NCBI RefSeq assembly: GCF_012396235.1
Contig: NZ_JAAXPA010000011.1
Location: forward strand, 154,630 to 218,629
From: Rhodococcus opacus
Lineage (GTDB): Bacteria; Actinomycetota; Actinomycetes; Mycobacteriales; Mycobacteriaceae
Length of the DNA stretch: 64,000 bases
Direction of reading: 5' to 3'
A model generated the notes under the pieces. That model was not told where the DNA came from. It worked only from the letters and a program-made list of their open reading frames with translations, and did not search any database. Positions 26,294 to 34,953 of this stretch are shown here, in pieces. Numbering within the stretch: position 1 is the first letter of the stretch; every line of letters starts with the position of its first letter. Position numbers and translations under genes: made by a program.

Positions 26294-27933
26294 CCACCGC
26301 GTCCGTGACCGGCCCCCGCGACGCTGCCGGGGTGCGCGCGGGTCTCACTGCGGACTTCGCCGGCACACTGCACCTTCTTCGACTCTGCCTGCGCCGCGAC
26401 AGGGTCGTGCTTCCGTTGTGGACCGTGATCATCGGCGTACTGATGCCGATCACCTATGCCGGCAGCATCAAATCGGTCTACCCGACGCCTACCGATCTGG
26501 CGAAGTTTGCGGCGGCGACCGCCGCCAGTCCCGCCCAGATCGCCATGTACGGACCCATATTCAACCCCAGTCCCGGGGCGGTGGCGATCTGGAAAGCCGG
26601 GGCGCTGTACACCGTGATCGCCGTCGCGGTGATCCTGACCGTGATCCGGCACACCCGGGCCGAGGAGGAATCCGGTCGCGCCGAGCTGATCGATTCGACC
26701 GCGGTCGGCCGATACTCCGGACTGACCGCCGCGATCGTCGTTGCCGCGGGTGCGTCGATCGTGACGGGAACCGCATTCGCCGTCGTGTTGAGCATGTTCG
26801 ACCTGCCGCCGGCCGGCTCGATCGGCTACGGAGCCGCCCTGGCCGCAAGCGGTCTCGTGTTCACCGGCGTAGCCGCCGTCGCCGCGCAGTTGACCACCTC
26901 CGCCCGCACGGCGCGCGGCGTCGCGCTGGGCGCACTCGGAGTGTTCTTTGCGCTCCGCGCCGTCGGTGATGCCGGTTCCGGGGCATTGTCGTGGTGGTCG
27001 CCGCAGGGCTGGTCGTTGCAGCTGCGCCCGTTCGCCGAGGAGCGGTGGTGGGTTCTCCTGCTGCATGTGGCAGCGACCGCGGCGTCGACCGCCGGCGCCT
27101 ACGTGCTGCTTCGCCGCCGCGACGTCGGTGGCGGACTCATCGCGGAACGCCCCGGCGGCGAGACCGCCGGGCCGGCTCTCGCGGGGCCCATCGGTCTGGC
27201 GTGGCGGATGCACCGCGGGACACTGCTCGCGTGGACCGTCGCCCTGCTCCTGTACGGACTGTTGTTCGGCAGTGCCGCCCACGGACTCGGCAACCAACTC
27301 GGCGACAGCCGGACGATCAACGACTTCCTTGCCCGCCTCGGCGGAAACGCAACCGTGGAGGACGTCTTCGTCGCCTTCGCGCTCACCATGCTGGGCATCG
27401 CCGCGTCGGCATACGCGATTTCCGCCGCCCTCCGGCTCCATTACGAGGAAACCGCGCAACGCGGCGAGCCGGTGATCGCGGGCGCGGTCGGCCGCGTTCG
27501 GTGGGCACTGAGCCACCTGCTGTTCGCGGTGCTCGGCCCAGCCGTCGCCATCGTCGTCGCCGGGGTCGCCGTCGGAGTGACGTACGGCGCGTCCGTCGGG
27601 GACATCTCGGACAAGCTCCCCGCGACGGTCGCCGGCGCACTGGTTCAACTTCCCGCGATCTGGATAGCGGCCGGAGTAGCCGTGGCACTGTTCGGACTGC
27701 TGCCCCGCCTCGCGCCCGCCGCATGGGCCGTCTATGTAGCGTTCATCCTGATCTTCACGGTCGGCTCCCTCGCCGGCCTCCCGGCCTGGGTCCTCGACCT
27801 GGAACCATTCGGTCACCTTCCGAAACTTCCTGGTGGGGCGTTCGACCCGGCACCGATCGTGTGGGAATCGGTCATCGCGGCCGCACTCGTCACAGTCGGA
27901 TTGATCGGCTTCCGCCGACGCGACCTGAGGTGA
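26290..27933 (+). CDS. ABC-2 type exporter permease
   Basis: The 547-residue protein has about 12 hydrophobic helices in two similar halves, the layout of actinobacterial polyketide-antibiotic exporter permeases. The ATG overlaps the ATPase stop. The exported substrate cannot be inferred; lipids or drugs are both possible. It converges on a TetR gene whose stop is 40 bp away. Confidence 0.88.
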   Translation: MTTASVTGPRDAAGVRAGLTADFAGTLHLLRLCLRRDRVVLPLWTVIIGVLMPITYAGSIKSVYPTPTDLAKFAAATAASPAQIAMYGPIFNPSPGAVAIWKAGALYTVIAVAVILTVIRHTRAEEESGRAELIDSTAVGRYSGLTAAIVVAAGASIVTGTAFAVVLSMFDLPPAGSIGYGAALAASGLVFTGVAAVAAQLTTSARTARGVALGALGVFFALRAVGDAGSGALSWWSPQGWSLQLRPFAEERWWVLLLHVAATAASTAGAYVLLRRRDVGGGLIAERPGGETAGPALAGPIGLAWRMHRGTLLAWTVALLLYGLLFGSAAHGLGNQLGDSRTINDFLARLGGNATVEDVFVAFALTMLGIAASAYAISAALRLHYEETAQRGEPVIAGAVGRVRWALSHLLFAVLGPAVAIVVAGVAVGVTYGASVGDISDKLPATVAGALVQLPAIWIAAGVAVALFGLLPRLAPAAWAVYVAFILIFTVGSLAGLPAWVLDLEPFGHLPKLPGGAFDPAPIVWESVIAAALVTVGLIGFRRRDLR

Positions 27934-27972
27934 CCGATCTCGGTAGCGACTCTCGGCGGCGAACGCGGGACG

Positions 27973-28512
27973 TCAGTTCAGCGCAGCCCGCACCACCAGT
28001 GTGAACGTCGGCCGCGGATCCGTGGTGTCCCATCGGGCGATGCGATGCAGAATCATCCCCTCTGCGCAGGCCATGACCGCGGTGGCGGCGGTCTGCGGAT
28101 CCCGTGCTCCCAGCCGGTGGAATGCCGAGACGGCCGACGCCTCCATGGCTGTGCGTCCGCGCGCCAGCGCTTCCCGGAGAGCGGGGTCGTGGCTGGCCTC
28201 CAGGAACAGGACCAGCCGGGCGGCGGTGACGGTTCGGTTGGTGACGGTCGTGTAGTCGATCAGACGGCAGAGCGCGTCGACGAGGTCGTCTGCGGATGTC
28301 GGTGCCAGCACGCCGACTTCGGACATCTCGCGTTCCACGATCGCGTCGACGGTGCCGGTGAGCAGCGCCGCCCGGGTACGGAAGTAGTTGGAGGTGGTTC
28401 CCTTCGGGAGGTCGGCGCGTTCGTCGACCCGGGCGTGGGTGAGCGATCGCAGACCCTCGGTTCCGACCAGGTCGATCGCTGCGTCGAGCGCTCTCGTTCT
28501 CGTTGGCGTCAC
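27973..28512 (-). CDS. TetR family regulator
   Basis: The 179-residue protein has an N-terminal helix-turn-helix (about 5-50; TRALDAAIDLVGTEGLRSLTH and GTTSNYFRTRAALL) and a variable ligand-binding C-terminal domain. The GTG at 28512 was chosen: it lies 6 bases after TATAGT, a likely -10 element, with no ribosome site, so the transcript is probably leaderless. A longer start would place the coding region across the operator. It probably represses itself and the divergent hydrolase. Confidence 0.85.
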   Translation of the reverse strand: MTPTRTRALDAAIDLVGTEGLRSLTHARVDERADLPKGTTSNYFRTRAALLTGTVDAIVEREMSEVGVLAPTSADDLVDALCRLIDYTTVTNRTVTAARLVLFLEASHDPALREALARGRTAMEASAVSAFHRLGARDPQTAATAVMACAEGMILHRIARWDTTDPRPTFTLVVRAALN

Positions 28513-28526
28513 ACCGCTACTATAAA

Positions 28527-28546
28527 CATAGTGACTTGGCACTATG
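28527..28546. promoter_or_regulatory. TetR operator, perfect inverted repeat
   Basis: CATAGTG, six bases, CACTATG is a perfect inverted repeat in the gap between the TetR gene and the hydrolase. It overlaps the presumed promoter elements of both. The AT content is higher than its surroundings. Confidence 0.75.
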
Positions 28547-28565
28547 ATCGTAGTAACGTGAGGTC

Positions 28566-29531
28566 ATGAGACACGCGGCCCGCGAAAACGACAGACTTTC
28601 CGGCCCGAACGGCGAGCCGGACAACACCTTTCCTGCATTGGACGGTGTCCGGCACCGCTACCTCCGACTCCCCGGCCTGCGCATGCACGTGGCCGAGGCC
28701 GGTCACGGCGAACCGGTGGTGCTGCTCCACGGCTTCCCCCAGCACTGGTGGGAGTGGCGCGGGATACTCCCGGGGCTGGCCGCGCACTACCGGGTGATCT
28801 GCCCGGATCTTCGCGGCGCCGGCTGGACCGACGCCCCGCCCACCGGATACGACCGCGAGCAGTTGCTCGCCGACGTCATGGCGCTCCTGGACGCGCTCGA
28901 ACTCGACCGGGTCTGCCTGATCGCGCACGACTGGGGCGCACTGCTCGGATACGAGCTGTGCCTGAGCGCGCCCCACCGTGTCCGGAAGTACGTGAGCCTC
29001 GGTGTCCCTCACCCGTTCGTGCGGTTCGACCCACGGCTGCTGCTGACGATCGCCCGGCACGGCTGGTTCCAACCCGTGATCGCCGCACCGTTCTTCGGTC
29101 CACGCCTGCTCGGCCGGGGACATCAACGGCTGACCTACCACCTGCTGCGGGGTTTCACCACGAACCCGAACGCCTGGTCGGAGCGGGACATCGAACTGTT
29201 CGCCGAACGGCTGCGCGAACCGGCCCGCGCCGACGCGGCGTCCGCTCTCTACCGCTGCTTCATCATGCGCGAGGCCGCGCGGATCATGACCGGCACGTAC
29301 AGGCACTGCCGGCTCAGCACCCCCACCCGGGCGCTCATCGGCGCCGAAGACCCCATCGTGCGCCCGGAGTTCCTCGGCGGATTCGAGGAGCACACCGCCG
29401 ACTTCGGTGTCGAGTTCGTCGACGGCGCCTCACACTTCCTCGTCGACGAGACGCCGGATGTCGTGCTCGAACGGGCGCTCGAATTCTTCGCGCAGCCGGG
29501 TCCGTGTCACGAGGCGGCGACAGGCACCTGA
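28566..29531 (+). CDS. Epoxide hydrolase-like alpha/beta hydrolase
   Basis: The 321-residue protein has HGFPQHWWEW (oxyanion loop), nucleophile Asp122 in AHDWGA, and a late GASHFLVDE carrying the catalytic His. An Asp nucleophile with this HGFP pattern points to epoxide hydrolases or fluoroacetate-type dehalogenases rather than esterases. ATG follows GTGAGG. It is divergent from a TetR regulator that probably controls it by substrate. Its 3' end overlaps the convergent response-regulator gene by 25 bases. Confidence 0.85.
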   Translation: MRHAARENDRLSGPNGEPDNTFPALDGVRHRYLRLPGLRMHVAEAGHGEPVVLLHGFPQHWWEWRGILPGLAAHYRVICPDLRGAGWTDAPPTGYDREQLLADVMALLDALELDRVCLIAHDWGALLGYELCLSAPHRVRKYVSLGVPHPFVRFDPRLLLTIARHGWFQPVIAAPFFGPRLLGRGHQRLTYHLLRGFTTNPNAWSERDIELFAERLREPARADAASALYRCFIMREAARIMTGTYRHCRLSTPTRALIGAEDPIVRPEFLGGFEEHTADFGVEFVDGASHFLVDETPDVVLERALEFFAQPGPCHEAATGT

Positions 29532-30253
29532 CGGACGGAGTCGATGCTCCCCGGACGTTCGACCTCGCCGAGCGCGAATCCCACGCCGCGCACGGTGTGG
29601 ACGACGTACGGCGATCCGACGGCCACCAGCTTCCGCCGCAGCGAGCAGACATAGGCATTGAGGACGTTCGTCTTCGATTCGACCGTCACACCCCACACCA
29701 TGAGCATGAGGTCGCGGCGGGTGACGACTCGGCCGACATTCTGCGCGAGCACGGTGAAGAGGACGAATTCCGTCCTGGTCAGGGTGGTGCGCAGCCCGTC
29801 GTGGTCGGGTTCGTGAGGCTCCTCGCACAGGCAGACGTCCTGCGCGCCGGCAGGTGCCTGTGCGGACACGTCGGGCTTCACCCGGCGGAGGATCGCGCGG
29901 AGCCGTGCGACGAGTTCGTCCGCCCCGACCGGCATCTCCATCACGTCGTCGGCGCCGGCCTCGAGGAGGTCACTGCGGCGGTTGCCGGAACGGAAGGTGC
30001 CGATCACCACGATGGCGAGCGCGAATCGCATCGCTTTCAACGCCCGCACCGTTGTGTCGGCGTCGAGGTGCGGCGATCGCGCGTCGACGATGACCACGTC
30101 GGGAGGTTCGATCCGCGATCGCACCGGTTCCGCGTACGTCCTCGTGACGAAGAATCCCCCATCCCGGAGGCGGTCGACGAGAGATGTCTCGACGTCGGCG
30201 TCGATCAGCAGAACACGCGGACGAGCGATGGCCGGGCTCGACACAGAGTTCAT
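29507..30253 (-). CDS. OmpR-type response regulator with atypical receiver
   Basis: The 248-residue protein has a receiver-like domain (about 12-128) and a winged-helix DNA-binding domain (about 150-232; LTRTEFVLFTVLAQNVGRVV, VRGVGFAL). Asp57 aligns with the phosphorylation site, but the acidic pair is reduced to IDAD and the invariant Lys is Met in EMPVGADEL. Phosphorylation control is therefore doubtful. No kinase gene is adjacent. ATG follows AGGAGG. Confidence 0.82.
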   Translation of the reverse strand: MNSVSSPAIARPRVLLIDADVETSLVDRLRDGGFFVTRTYAEPVRSRIEPPDVVIVDARSPHLDADTTVRALKAMRFALAIVVIGTFRSGNRRSDLLEAGADDVMEMPVGADELVARLRAILRRVKPDVSAQAPAGAQDVCLCEEPHEPDHDGLRTTLTRTEFVLFTVLAQNVGRVVTRRDLMLMVWGVTVESKTNVLNAYVCSLRRKLVAVGSPYVVHTVRGVGFALGEVERPGSIDSVRQVPVAAS

Positions 30254-30412
30254 GCGGGTTCCTCCTGTTTTTCGAGCCTTGCGTTGGGGTGCCAGCTAGA
30301 TCAACCGGGGGCTGAGATCAAGTTCCCACGCCGCAGTTGATGACGATATCGAGCGAAACTCCCCTATCGTTACCGAAGAGGCCGCAGCATCACCCGATCG
30401 GGAGGTCGTTGT

Positions 30413-31261
30413 ATGTCCCAACTCCAGCACCTCGCACTGCACGGGGACGCAGTTGCATACCGGATGGGCGGTGAGGGCGAGGCACTGCTGCTCGTCCACG
30501 GGATGGCGGGAAGTTCTGCGACGTGGCGTGCGATTCTTCCGCAGTTGGCGCAGCGGTACCGGGTCCTGGCGCCGGACCTGCCCGGCCACGGTGATTCCGC
30601 GAAGCCTCGCGGCGACTACTCGCTGGGCGCGTTCGCCGCCTGGCTGCGCGACCTCCTGCACGAATTGGACATCGAACGCGTGACCGTGATCGGTCAATCC
30701 CTCGGCGGCGGGGTGGCGATGCAGTTCAGCTACCAGCATCCCGAGCTGTGTGACCGACTGGTCCTCATCGGCAGCGGCGGACTGGGACCGGACGTGAACT
30801 GGACCCTGCGGTTGCTGGCGGCGCCGGGGTCCGAGTTTCTCCTGCCGTTGGTGGCGCCCCCGGTGGTTCGTGACGCCGGCAACAAGGTCCGTGGCTGGCT
30901 TTCGGCGGTCGGGATCCACTCGGTACGCGGCGACGAGATGTGGAACGCCTACTCGTCACTGTCCGATTCGGCCACCCGGCAGGCGTTTCTGCGGACGCTC
31001 CGCGCAGTCGTCGACCATCGGGGGCAGGCGGTGAGCGCGCTGAGCCGCCTGTACCTGAACGAGGGTCTCCCGACGCAACTGATCTGGGGCGATTCGGACG
31101 GCATCATCCCGGTCGCGCACGGATATGCGGCGCACGAGGCGATTCCCGGGAGCCGGCTCGCCGTCCTCGACGGGGTCGGGCACTATCCCCACCTCGAGGA
31201 TCCCGCCGCGGTGGTCGAGATCATCGACGACTTCGTCTCCACGACGCCGGCGCGGACCTGA
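30413..31261 (+). CDS. Alpha/beta hydrolase, serine nucleophile
   Basis: The 282-residue protein has HGMAGSS, nucleophile Ser96 in GQSLGGG, Asp in WGDSDGIIP and His in GVGHYPHLE: a complete triad. It resembles meta-cleavage hydrolases and general lipases/esterases of this fold; the substrate is not evident. ATG follows GGGAGG at seven bases. Its end overlaps the convergent membrane gene by 41 bases. Confidence 0.85.
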   Translation: MSQLQHLALHGDAVAYRMGGEGEALLLVHGMAGSSATWRAILPQLAQRYRVLAPDLPGHGDSAKPRGDYSLGAFAAWLRDLLHELDIERVTVIGQSLGGGVAMQFSYQHPELCDRLVLIGSGGLGPDVNWTLRLLAAPGSEFLLPLVAPPVVRDAGNKVRGWLSAVGIHSVRGDEMWNAYSSLSDSATRQAFLRTLRAVVDHRGQAVSALSRLYLNEGLPTQLIWGDSDGIIPVAHGYAAHEAIPGSRLAVLDGVGHYPHLEDPAAVVEIIDDFVSTTPART

Positions 31262-31928
31262 GCGATCGGTCGGCGACCGCGCTCGCGCGGCGTCCGGTGA
31301 CCAGAATGTAGACGCTGACCAGCAGCACCCACGCAGGGAATGCCAATGTCGTCCACAGGCTGAAGTCGACGATCACCAGCAGAGCCAGAGCCAGCAAATA
31401 CGTGGTCACGACGAGCCATCGCGGCACCAGGCCGGTCCGCAGCCAGATCGTCCCCAGCGAGATCATGAACACCGCGGCCATACGCAGCGCGTAGACGTGG
31501 TTGATCTGCAGCATGATCTCGCGGCCGAAGTAGACGATCTCGTTCGCGGAGCTGCCCGAGTGGCGGGCAATGGCGAGTACGCCGCCCGCCACCCCCATCG
31601 AGACGAAACCCATCGCGAGAAACAGCAATCCGCTGCCGAGGAACACCGTCGCGAAGAATCGGTCCTCGAGGTCACCGAGCCGGTCGCGGATGACGCCGAT
31701 GAACCAGAGGAACGCGATCCCCGCGAACGGAACAAGCAGCAGGGCCGCCTTGATCCGCGTCTCGCCGCTCCCCACCCAGGGGGTTTCGTCGAACGGGTCC
31801 GCCGGCAGCGCGGTCCGCAGCAGAACGAGGCTGGTTGCGAACAGCACGGCGAAGACGATCCCCGCGACGGCCGCCGAGCGTGGCGTTCTCAGCCGGTGGA
31901 ACTCCTTCTCGCGCTGTGTTTCGGCCAT
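31221..31928 (-). CDS. Membrane protein with six helices
   Basis: The 235-residue protein has six hydrophobic segments (about 20-40, 62-85, 95-118, 140-165, 170-190, 195-215) and no soluble domain. No family is recognised with confidence. ATG at 31928 follows GAGGATC. It is convergent and overlapping with the hydrolase gene, so antisense transcription between the two is likely. Confidence 0.7.
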   Translation of the reverse strand: MAETQREKEFHRLRTPRSAAVAGIVFAVLFATSLVLLRTALPADPFDETPWVGSGETRIKAALLLVPFAGIAFLWFIGVIRDRLGDLEDRFFATVFLGSGLLFLAMGFVSMGVAGGVLAIARHSGSSANEIVYFGREIMLQINHVYALRMAAVFMISLGTIWLRTGLVPRWLVVTTYLLALALLVIVDFSLWTTLAFPAWVLLVSVYILVTGRRASAVADRSLRSAPASWRRSRR

Positions 31929-32177
31929 GAGTCGATCCTCGCTCGAGTGGGGACCGGGAATCACCGATTCGCGTCAACCGGCGAACACGCACTCCGGTCG
32001 GTTTCCCGCTGGGCGGAACGCCGCATGGCGTGCCGCATCCCCGAGAACTGTGATGTCAATTACACATTCACGAGACTTCGACCACCGAATGTGACCACCC
32101 ACCCCTACCGCCCGGCTCGGGCCGCCGCTGTGCCGCAGCACCGCCCCGAGTCCCGGGCAGGTATTCGAAAGGACCCG

Positions 32178-33659
32178 ATGATGGTCACCCATGCGACCAC
32201 CGAGCGATGGACGCCCCGCCTGATCTTCTCGCTCGCCTCGATCGTGTTGCTTCTGGAGATGCTCGCGGTCAGCTACATGATGATCTCGATCGCATTGCCG
32301 CAGATCGTCACCCACTACGGGACGACCCAGGGCGCGTGGTTGCTCACGTCGTTCCTGCTGGTGGGAGCGATCACCTGCCCGCTGATCGGCAAGCTCGCCG
32401 ACACGCACGGCAAGCGCAAGCTCCTGCTGACGGCCGTGGGCCTGTCGGCGCTCGGGTCGCTGATCTCGGCGATAGCACCGACGTACGCAGTGCTGATCGC
32501 CGGCCGCGCACTCACCGGTCTGCTCGTGCCCTGCCTGTTCCTGAGCTACTCGCTCATCCGTGACGTCTTCCCCGCCCGGACGGTGGCGTTGGCGGTCAGC
32601 ATCGCCACGAGCGGCATGGGACTCATCGCAATCCCCGCGCCGTTCTTCACCGGCTGGTTGATCGACAATTTCGGCTTCCGGAGCATCTTCTGGTTCTTCG
32701 TGGCCGGCCTGGTGATCCTCAGCGTCCTGATCCGGGCGACGACCGGGGAGTCGCCCGTGCGCCTTCGCTCCCGCATCGACCTGATCGGTGCGGCGCTCCT
32801 CGGCGCCGGACTCGCCGGCATCCTCGTCGGGGTGAGCTTCGGGCCCTCGTGGGGCTGGACGTCGGGGTCGACGATCGGATTCATCGCCGGCGGTGTGGCC
32901 CTGCTGGTGGCGTGGATCGTGTCCGCACGCCTGCTCGCGGACCCGCTGATCGACATCCGGTTCTTCGGTAAGCGGCCGGTGTTCCTGACGGCGCTCGGCG
33001 CGGGCTTCTGCTACGGCACGTCCTCGGTGTTCACGATCATGCTCCCGATGATGTGCATGACCCCGGCGATCCTGGGTCTCGGTTACGGATTCGGCATCAG
33101 CGCAGAGGGATTCGCGATCTTCCAGGCACCGTTGGGTGGCGCCGTGGTAATCGGCGGACTCATCGTCGGAACCCTGGTTCCCCGGAACGTCCGCCCCCGG
33201 GTCCTGATGGTCGTGGGAATGCTCGTGATGGCCGCCGCCTGCCTGCTCACGGCGATGATCCACGACGACAAGGCACTCCTGATCGGATTCGCCGCACTCC
33301 TCGGCGTGGGAATGGGCATGGGGTACGCCTCCATCCCGAACCTGCTCATCGCCGTGGTGCCGCCGCAATTGCAGGCGACGACGGCGAGCATGGTGGCGGT
33401 GTTCCAGAGCATCCTGCCCGCCATCCTTCCGGTGATCGCCTTCTCGGTGTTGAACTCGCACATCGCGACCGTCATGCAGGGGGCGGTCTTCTACACGGAC
33501 ACCGGCATCACGATCGCGTTCGTGATCGGCGCGATCTCCGCACTACTGGGCGCGATCGTGGCCTTCGCGTTGCCCCGCCGGATTTCGCAGCTGAGCGCAC
33601 CCGGTTCGGGGTCAGCGGCCGCCGCCGACACGGACGGGGCCGTCGTCCTCGCCCACTGA
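32178..33659 (+). CDS. MFS transporter (DHA2-like)
   Basis: The 493-residue protein has about 14 hydrophobic helices. The loop KLADTHGKRKLLL between helices 2 and 3 is the MFS signature A motif, and the helix 5 region GMGLIAIPAPFFTGWLID resembles the antiporter motif C of drug exporters. It is probably a proton-driven exporter; substrate unknown. ATG follows AAAGGA. A strong hairpin follows at 33678. Confidence 0.85.
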   Translation: MMVTHATTERWTPRLIFSLASIVLLLEMLAVSYMMISIALPQIVTHYGTTQGAWLLTSFLLVGAITCPLIGKLADTHGKRKLLLTAVGLSALGSLISAIAPTYAVLIAGRALTGLLVPCLFLSYSLIRDVFPARTVALAVSIATSGMGLIAIPAPFFTGWLIDNFGFRSIFWFFVAGLVILSVLIRATTGESPVRLRSRIDLIGAALLGAGLAGILVGVSFGPSWGWTSGSTIGFIAGGVALLVAWIVSARLLADPLIDIRFFGKRPVFLTALGAGFCYGTSSVFTIMLPMMCMTPAILGLGYGFGISAEGFAIFQAPLGGAVVIGGLIVGTLVPRNVRPRVLMVVGMLVMAAACLLTAMIHDDKALLIGFAALLGVGMGMGYASIPNLLIAVVPPQLQATTASMVAVFQSILPAILPVIAFSVLNSHIATVMQGAVFYTDTGITIAFVIGAISALLGAIVAFALPRRISQLSAPGSGSAAAADTDGAVVLAH

Positions 33660-33677
33660 GCCGCCGGTCACGCACCG

Positions 33678-33712
33678 TCGTCGCCGCGGCTCCGCGAGGG
33701 GCGCGGCGACGA
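33678..33712 (+). terminator. Hairpin after the MFS gene
   Basis: TCGTCGCCGCG and CGCGGCGACGA form an 11-bp perfect stem with a 13-base loop, 18 bp after the MFS stop. There is no U-run, as is usual in this group. Confidence 0.5.
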
Positions 33713-33818
33713 TCAGCAGGCGCCCCTGCTTCGTCGAAACCGCTCCCGGCCGTCGATCGAGTGGGAGGCTGAGGAGGGGAACAGTTCTCTGGTTCGACCC
33801 GGACGACAGGAGACCACC

Positions 33819-34244
33819 ATGCGAGTGAACACACTCGGCGACCTTCCCGCGCGCATCGCGACGGGGGGTTTCATCCTCCATACGGGGATCCAGAAATGGT
33901 CGGCGGACGAGCAGACCGCCCAGGGGATTCACGGTATGGCGGCGGGAGCGTTCCCGTTCCTGAACGCGATTCCGCCGGAACGATTCATCAAGTTGCTCTC
34001 GGTCGCCGAGATCGGCACGGGCGCAGCACTACTCGCACCGTTTGTGCCCTCCGCTGTGGCCGGGGCGGCGCTCACCGGGTTCTCCGGGGGCCTCGTGGCC
34101 ATGTACGCGAGGACGCCCGCGCTGCGTAACCCCGGCAGCATCTGGCCGAACGAGAACGGCATCGCCGTCGCGAAGGACGTGTGGATGCTCGGCATCGGGT
34201 TGGGTTTCGTGCTCGGCGGGTTGTCCCGTTCCCGCTGCCGCTGA
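33819..34244 (+). CDS. DoxX-like small membrane protein
   Basis: The 141-residue protein has four hydrophobic helices and FILHTGIQKW near the start, as in DoxX/DoxD-like membrane proteins, which are often linked to quinone or thiol oxidation. The match is by pattern only. ATG follows CAGGAGACC. Confidence 0.6.
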   Translation: MRVNTLGDLPARIATGGFILHTGIQKWSADEQTAQGIHGMAAGAFPFLNAIPPERFIKLLSVAEIGTGAALLAPFVPSAVAGAALTGFSGGLVAMYARTPALRNPGSIWPNENGIAVAKDVWMLGIGLGFVLGGLSRSRCR

Positions 34245-34285
34245 CTATCTGGCGTCGATCGGACCGAGTTCGGAGACTCCGTCGG

Positions 34286-34822
34286 CTACCGCTCGGGCAC
34301 GACGCAGAAGTCGCTGTCGGAGAACCCCGAGGGCCGGACACCGAGCGCCTGATTGAGACGTCCGCGGTGGTTCTCCCAGGCGATGGCCGCGGCGAGTTCG
34401 GTCAGTTGCGCCTCGGAGAACTCGGCGAGCAGTGAGCGTCGCAGGTCCTCGCCGATGTGGGCGGGTGTGCGGGTGATGGCCTCGGCGAACTCCAGCACCA
34501 GCTTCTCGGTGTCGTCGAATTCGCTGCTCTCACGAAATGTCGGGAGGGCGCGCAACTGGGCGTCACTCACTCCGAGAGCGCGGCTGAATGCCGATCCGAT
34601 GTCGAGGCAGTACTCGCAGTTGGTCAGCGCGGCCGCTTTGATCTCGCCGAGCGCCTTGAGGCGGGGGTCGACCCTGGCGCTGGTCGCGAGCGCGAACTCG
34701 TGGAACCCGACGGCGGCGAGTAGCTGCGGACGGCGCCGCAACCAGCGCAACAGGTCTGCGCGGTTGCGGCGGGCGGTGGGAAAGACACGGCGAAACGAGT
34801 CCATCTGACCGAGGACGCTCAT
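34286..34822 (-). CDS. Carboxymuconolactone decarboxylase/AhpD-like protein
   Basis: The 178-residue protein carries the AhpD-type CxxC active site (NCEYCLDIGSAFSRALG) in a helical CMD domain at about 50-110. Such proteins are thiol-dependent peroxidases or disulfide reductases. It is divergent from the alcohol dehydrogenase gene and convergent with the DoxX-like gene. Confidence 0.83.
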   Translation of the reverse strand: MSVLGQMDSFRRVFPTARRNRADLLRWLRRRPQLLAAVGFHEFALATSARVDPRLKALGEIKAAALTNCEYCLDIGSAFSRALGVSDAQLRALPTFRESSEFDDTEKLVLEFAEAITRTPAHIGEDLRRSLLAEFSEAQLTELAAAIAWENHRGRLNQALGVRPSGFSDSDFCVVPER

Positions 34823-34953
34823 GCTGTCGGTCTACACCCATCGCCGGGACGGGACAACCCTGCGGCGGCCATTCGGCAATCGTGGTGTCTCGGCGCCGGG
34901 AGTGTTCTACGTTCGGAGCGGAGGCCCACCGCGCCGCACCCGAGGAGCCCAGC

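Noticed and set aside
26233..27816. A 527-codon minus-strand open frame
   Set aside because: Antisense shadow of the ABC permease, with no recognisable domain or start site.
29507..30253. DosR-family regulator for the island
   Set aside because: The DNA-binding domain is the OmpR winged helix, not the LuxR/NarL type of DosR, and it lies beyond the last box.
31974..33461. A 495-codon minus-strand open frame opposite the MFS gene
   Set aside because: It mirrors the MFS transporter gene; composition is His/Arg/Asp-rich without domains. The plus-strand MFS reading has clear helices and motifs.
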